From: an uncultured Lachnospiraceae bacterium | GTDB taxonomy: Bacteria; Bacillota; Clostridia; Lachnospirales; Lachnospiraceae | NCBI GenBank assembly: GCA_958422845.1 | Contig: CATZPU010000081.1 | Span: 1 to 5,899 of the forward strand | Direction of reading: 5' to 3' | DNA: 5,899 nt | Shown here: positions 5,756 to 5,899 of the stretch, piece by piece | How the letters are laid out: each line of letters starts with the position of its first letter | Position numbering within the stretch: the stretch's first letter is position 1 | Program-made: the position numbers and the translations under genes | The notes under the pieces: generated by a model | What the model was told of the DNA's origin: nothing | Database searches by the model: none | What the model saw: only the letters and a program-made list of their open reading frames with translations

Positions 5756-5899
5756 ATATATCTTTTGGCAGCAGGCGTTTCATATCCTCAGGAGGTTCGC
5801 ATGTGAAGTCCAGTTCTTTTCCGGTGAGCGGGTGGCAAAAGGAGAGACGGTAGGAGTGAAGCGCCTGCCTTTGCATCAGAACGGTGGGCGACGGATGGT
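5754..5899 (-). CDS. RluA-family pseudouridine synthase, C-terminal end only
   Basis: The minus strand carries an open frame from the window edge to TAA at 5754-5756, giving 47 residues. The stretch QRQALHSYRLSFCHPLTGKE, followed by a Pro-Glu-Asp-Met segment (EPPEDMKRLL), is the characteristic end of RluA/RluD-type enzymes, where RQALHAxxLxFxHPxTG is conserved. These enzymes isomerise specific uridines of rRNA or tRNA to pseudouridine in the cytosol. The catalytic Asp region is outside the window, so target specificity (RluC, RluD or another subgroup) cannot be told. The gene converges on trpS, and the trpS terminator T-tract reaches its stop codon. It is cut by the window edge, not visibly broken. 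Confidence 0.85.
   Translation of the reverse strand, partial: HPSPTVLMQRQALHSYRLSFCHPLTGKELDFTCEPPEDMKRLLPKDI

Overview
The window looks like chromosomal DNA from a Gram-positive anaerobe of the class Clostridia, most likely a Lachnospiraceae-type species. This is inferred from a G+C content near one half (judged by eye), purine-rich Shine-Dalgarno sites at good spacing, sigma-A-like promoters, a clostridial-style LuxS, a short bacterial TrpRS, and a two-component/FtsX-type ABC cassette typical of Firmicutes. No mobile element, CRISPR array, tRNA or rRNA was seen.

Left part (1-3928, all plus strand): the 3' portion of a sensor histidine kinase gene, entering the window at the Thr-Pro of the phosphoacceptor motif. 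A 121-bp gap follows, holding a hairpin with a T-tract and an extended -10 promoter. Next come a MacB/LolD-type ABC ATPase and an 831-residue permease with two FtsX domains, coupled by a 4-base GTGA overlap. The kinase, with a response regulator presumably just upstream, probably controls the transporter. By family precedent this is an envelope-stress, antimicrobial-peptide or lipoprotein-type exporter or sensor module, but the substrate cannot be read from the sequence.

Middle (3919-4395, minus strand): a complete luxS gene (S-ribosylhomocysteine lyase, source of autoinducer-2). It converges on the permease gene, and the two coding regions overlap by 10 bp at their stop codons. No U-tract terminator lies between them.

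Right part: luxS and trpS (tryptophanyl-tRNA synthetase, start 4639) diverge from a 243-bp gap. This gap carries two back-to-back extended -10 promoters whose -35 hexamers are 2 bp apart. trpS ends at a strong hairpin terminator (5710-5755). Its T-tract touches the stop codon of a convergent, minus-strand gene, of which only the last 47 residues are visible; these match the C-terminal end of an RluA-family pseudouridine synthase.

No new biological system is evident. The points worth checking are the dual-purpose dyad in front of the ABC genes, the overlapping luxS/permease 3' ends, the tightly packed luxS/trpS promoters with a small palindrome on the luxS -10, and a trpS leader that lacks a T-box.
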